DNA from: RH-AL1 sp050013235
GTDB taxonomy: Bacteria; Pseudomonadota; Alphaproteobacteria; Rhizobiales; Beijerinckiaceae
DNA: 64,000 nt
Reading direction: 5' to 3'
Assembly: GCA_050013235.1 (NCBI GenBank)
Contig: JBEKFQ010000010.1
Coordinates: forward strand, 26,942-90,941
Numbering within the stretch: the first letter of the stretch is position 1; each line of letters starts with the position of its first letter. The notes beneath the pieces were generated by a model. The model had not been told where the DNA came from and searched no databases. It saw nothing but the letters and a program-made list of their open reading frames with translations. Below are positions 62,801 through 64,000 of the stretch, one piece after another. A program made the position numbers and the translations under genes.

Positions 62801-63549
62801 ACCGGGATAGCCTCCTCGTCCGCGATCTCGCGCCCTCGCCCAATCATGGCGAAAGGTGCGGGAAAGCGGTGGATTCGCTCATTCTCCATTACACCGGGAT
62901 GAGCACGGGCGCCGCTGCCTTGGCGCATCTCCGCGATCCGCAAGCCGGCGTCTCCTGCCATTATCTCGTCTGGGAAGATGGCCGGATCACCCAGATCGTC
63001 CCCGAAGCCTTGCGCGCCTGGCATGCCGGCGCCTCCTTTTGGGCCGGCGAGAGCGACATAAACTCCGTCTCGATCGGCATCGAGATCGTGAATACGGGCC
63101 ATGACGGCGGCTGCCCGCCCTACCCCGCCGCGCAAATCGCGGCCTTGATCGCCTTGTGCCAAGATATTTGTACGCGCAACGCCATCCCCAGGCGCCGCGT
63201 GCTGGCTCATTCCGACATCGCGCCCGGCCGCAAGATCGACCCCGGCGAATGGTTTCCGTGGGCAGACCTCGCCGCGACAGGCGTTGGCCTCTATGTTCCG
63301 CCCGCGCCACTCGTGCCGGGGCCGGTGATGCGCCAGGGAGATCAGGGACCGGAGGTCGAAGCACTGCAACGCAACCTCGCCGCGCTGGGCTATGGCATAC
63401 CCGTGAGCGGTGCGTTTTGCGATGCGACCGGGGATGTCGTGGCCGCCTTTCAGCGCCATTGGCGGCAGACGCACGTGGACGGCGAGGCGGATGTGTCGAC
63501 GGTGGAGACGCTGCGAAAACTAAGTTCGTTGGCGGCGCTAGGCGCATGA
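62797..63549 (+). CDS. N-acetylmuramoyl-L-alanine amidase (AmpD-type) with peptidoglycan-binding domain
   Basis: 250 residues. The amidase_2 domain has the zinc ligands H31 (LILHYTGM), H138 (VLAHSDIAPG) and D148 (RKIDPGEWF), with E96 (IGIEIVN) and K146 as AmpD-like catalytic residues. The C-terminal domain (about 185-240: RQGDQGPEVEALQRNLAALG, VVAAFQRHWRQ) is a PG_binding_1 module. There is no signal peptide, so a cytoplasmic role in muropeptide recycling is likely. It starts with TTG at 62797, overlapping the lipoprotein stop. Confidence 0.92.
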   Translation: MNRDSLLVRDLAPSPNHGERCGKAVDSLILHYTGMSTGAAALAHLRDPQAGVSCHYLVWEDGRITQIVPEALRAWHAGASFWAGESDINSVSIGIEIVNTGHDGGCPPYPAAQIAALIALCQDICTRNAIPRRRVLAHSDIAPGRKIDPGEWFPWADLAATGVGLYVPPAPLVPGPVMRQGDQGPEVEALQRNLAALGYGIPVSGAFCDATGDVVAAFQRHWRQTHVDGEADVSTVETLRKLSSLAALGA

Positions 63550-63793
63550 ACTCCCGAGCTTCCAAAACCCCGCGACGTTACCTATCAAACAGGCCCTGCG
63601 CCTCGTCGCCGAAGCGTCGATCTTTTAGGCCGCCGTCTGAAACGGGCGCGCGAAAATGGGCAAAGTCGAGCTAAATCCGCAGGGAAATTAGACGTTCGGA
63701 AAACATTATGGCTTCCTGCATGCTATTGCATGCCCGTACTTTCTGAATTAATTGAAAATGAATAGGAAAACTACTCCCTTCCAAACTGAATAC

Positions 63794-63821
63794 GAGGGTT
63801 CGATTCCCTTCATGCGCTCCA
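63794..63821 (+). other. 3' fragment of a tRNA gene (T-arm, acceptor strand, CCA)
   Basis: GAGGG-TTCGATT-CCCTT is a complete T-arm, followed by CATGCGC, a discriminator T and CCA. The matching 5' acceptor strand GCGCATG and the D and anticodon arms are absent upstream, so it is not a working tRNA. Such fragments are left by integrase-type insertion at tRNA 3' ends. Otherwise the stretch 63550-63888 holds no gene. Confidence 0.65.
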
Positions 63822-63888
63822 GAAAAATCAACAAGTCAGAAAATTGGCCGGTTCCCACGGAGTGGTCCGGGTTTCACGTTAGCGCCCG

Positions 63889-63999
63889 TCAGGAAACAAA
63901 CGCTTCACGTAATTGGGCTGAAGGAGCGATCGTATAGTTCCATTCGCCGTGGAAATCGGCGCGTTGGATGTTGAGGCTTTTCATTTCGTCGTTTGAGAC
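63889..63999 (-). mobile_element. C-terminal end of an ISAzo13-type transposase (continues past the window)
   Basis: The reverse frame reads NDEMKSLNIQRADFHGEWNY, then TIAPSAQLREAFVS and a TGA stop (63889-63891). The FHGEWNYTI motif is typical of the C-terminus of ISAzo13-family transposases. Only 36 residues lie in the window, and neither terminal inverted repeat can be confirmed. Confidence 0.72.
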
Positions 64000-64000
64000 G

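Noticed and set aside
63740..63821. A complete tRNA gene at the right edge
   Set aside because: Only the T-arm and 3' acceptor strand are present; no matching 5' acceptor, D-arm or anticodon arm with a 7-nt loop can be folded upstream.

Overview
This window looks like chromosomal DNA from an alphaproteobacterium of the order Hyphomicrobiales (Rhizobiales). The GC-rich codon use, the gene blocks (lnt with an XRE regulator; addB-addA-trxA facing folC-accD-trpA; dksA-fliO-cckA; recA-alaS), a CtrA site next to cckA, a growth-pole-ring-like giant protein and an alphaproteobacterial RNase P RNA all point there. PHB-related genes and a mosaic palindromic repeat family would fit Beijerinckiaceae or a close relative, but that family-level placement is inference. 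Most of the window is ordinary core genome. The only mobile element is a transposase tail at the right edge.

Layout. 1-5.4 kb: end of lnt, an XRE regulator, an ECF sigma/anti-sigma pair, xseA and DUF2093. 5.6-8.3 kb: DUF4170, a CysQ-like phosphatase, a GlcG-like protein and DUF6101, broken up by palindromic repeats. 8.3-10.9 kb: molybdate transporter modABC. 11-18.7 kb: an orphan MT-A70 methyltransferase, addB-addA and thioredoxin with a clear terminator. 18.7-24.6 kb: DUF4424 and a small protein, then folC-accD-trpA and a PHB-depolymerase-type esterase. 24.8-27.4 kb: an autoregulated-looking ribbon-helix-helix repressor, murI and trmJ. 27.5-33.4 kb: icd, dksA, fliO and the cell-cycle kinase cckA. 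33.6-39.8 kb: a more accessory stretch with a GGDEF protein, small proteins, a truncated FAD oxidoreductase, an FNR/FixK-type site and a NIT-domain chemoreceptor. 39.9-45 kb: recA with an SOS-like box, alaS and a phasin with an Asn/Gln/Tyr-rich tail. 45-52.8 kb: VWA/MoxR/SixA genes, an iron-uptake operon (outer-membrane protein, cupredoxin, FTR1) and ycjX-ycjF. 53-60.1 kb: 2Fe-2S ferredoxin, an HPt protein and a 1,878-residue membrane-anchored coiled-coil protein. 60.4-64 kb: a Cys/Trp-rich secreted peptide, a hydratase-like enzyme, rnpB, a lipoprotein, an AmpD-type amidase, a tRNA 3' fragment and the end of an ISAzo13-type transposase.

The genes fall into known themes: DNA repair (AddAB, RecA, XseA), molybdate and iron supply, PHB storage (phasin, depolymerase), polar growth and cell cycle (CckA, FliO, CtrA site, HPt, GPR-like protein) and peptidoglycan (MurI, amidase).

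The least explained structure is the family of about 110-bp two-hairpin repeats (at least eight well-preserved copies plus relics). Their TAGAGC/GCTCTA ends supply the stop codon of several genes, their second hairpin changes sequence while keeping its pairing, and one copy is translated in frame ahead of a signal peptide.
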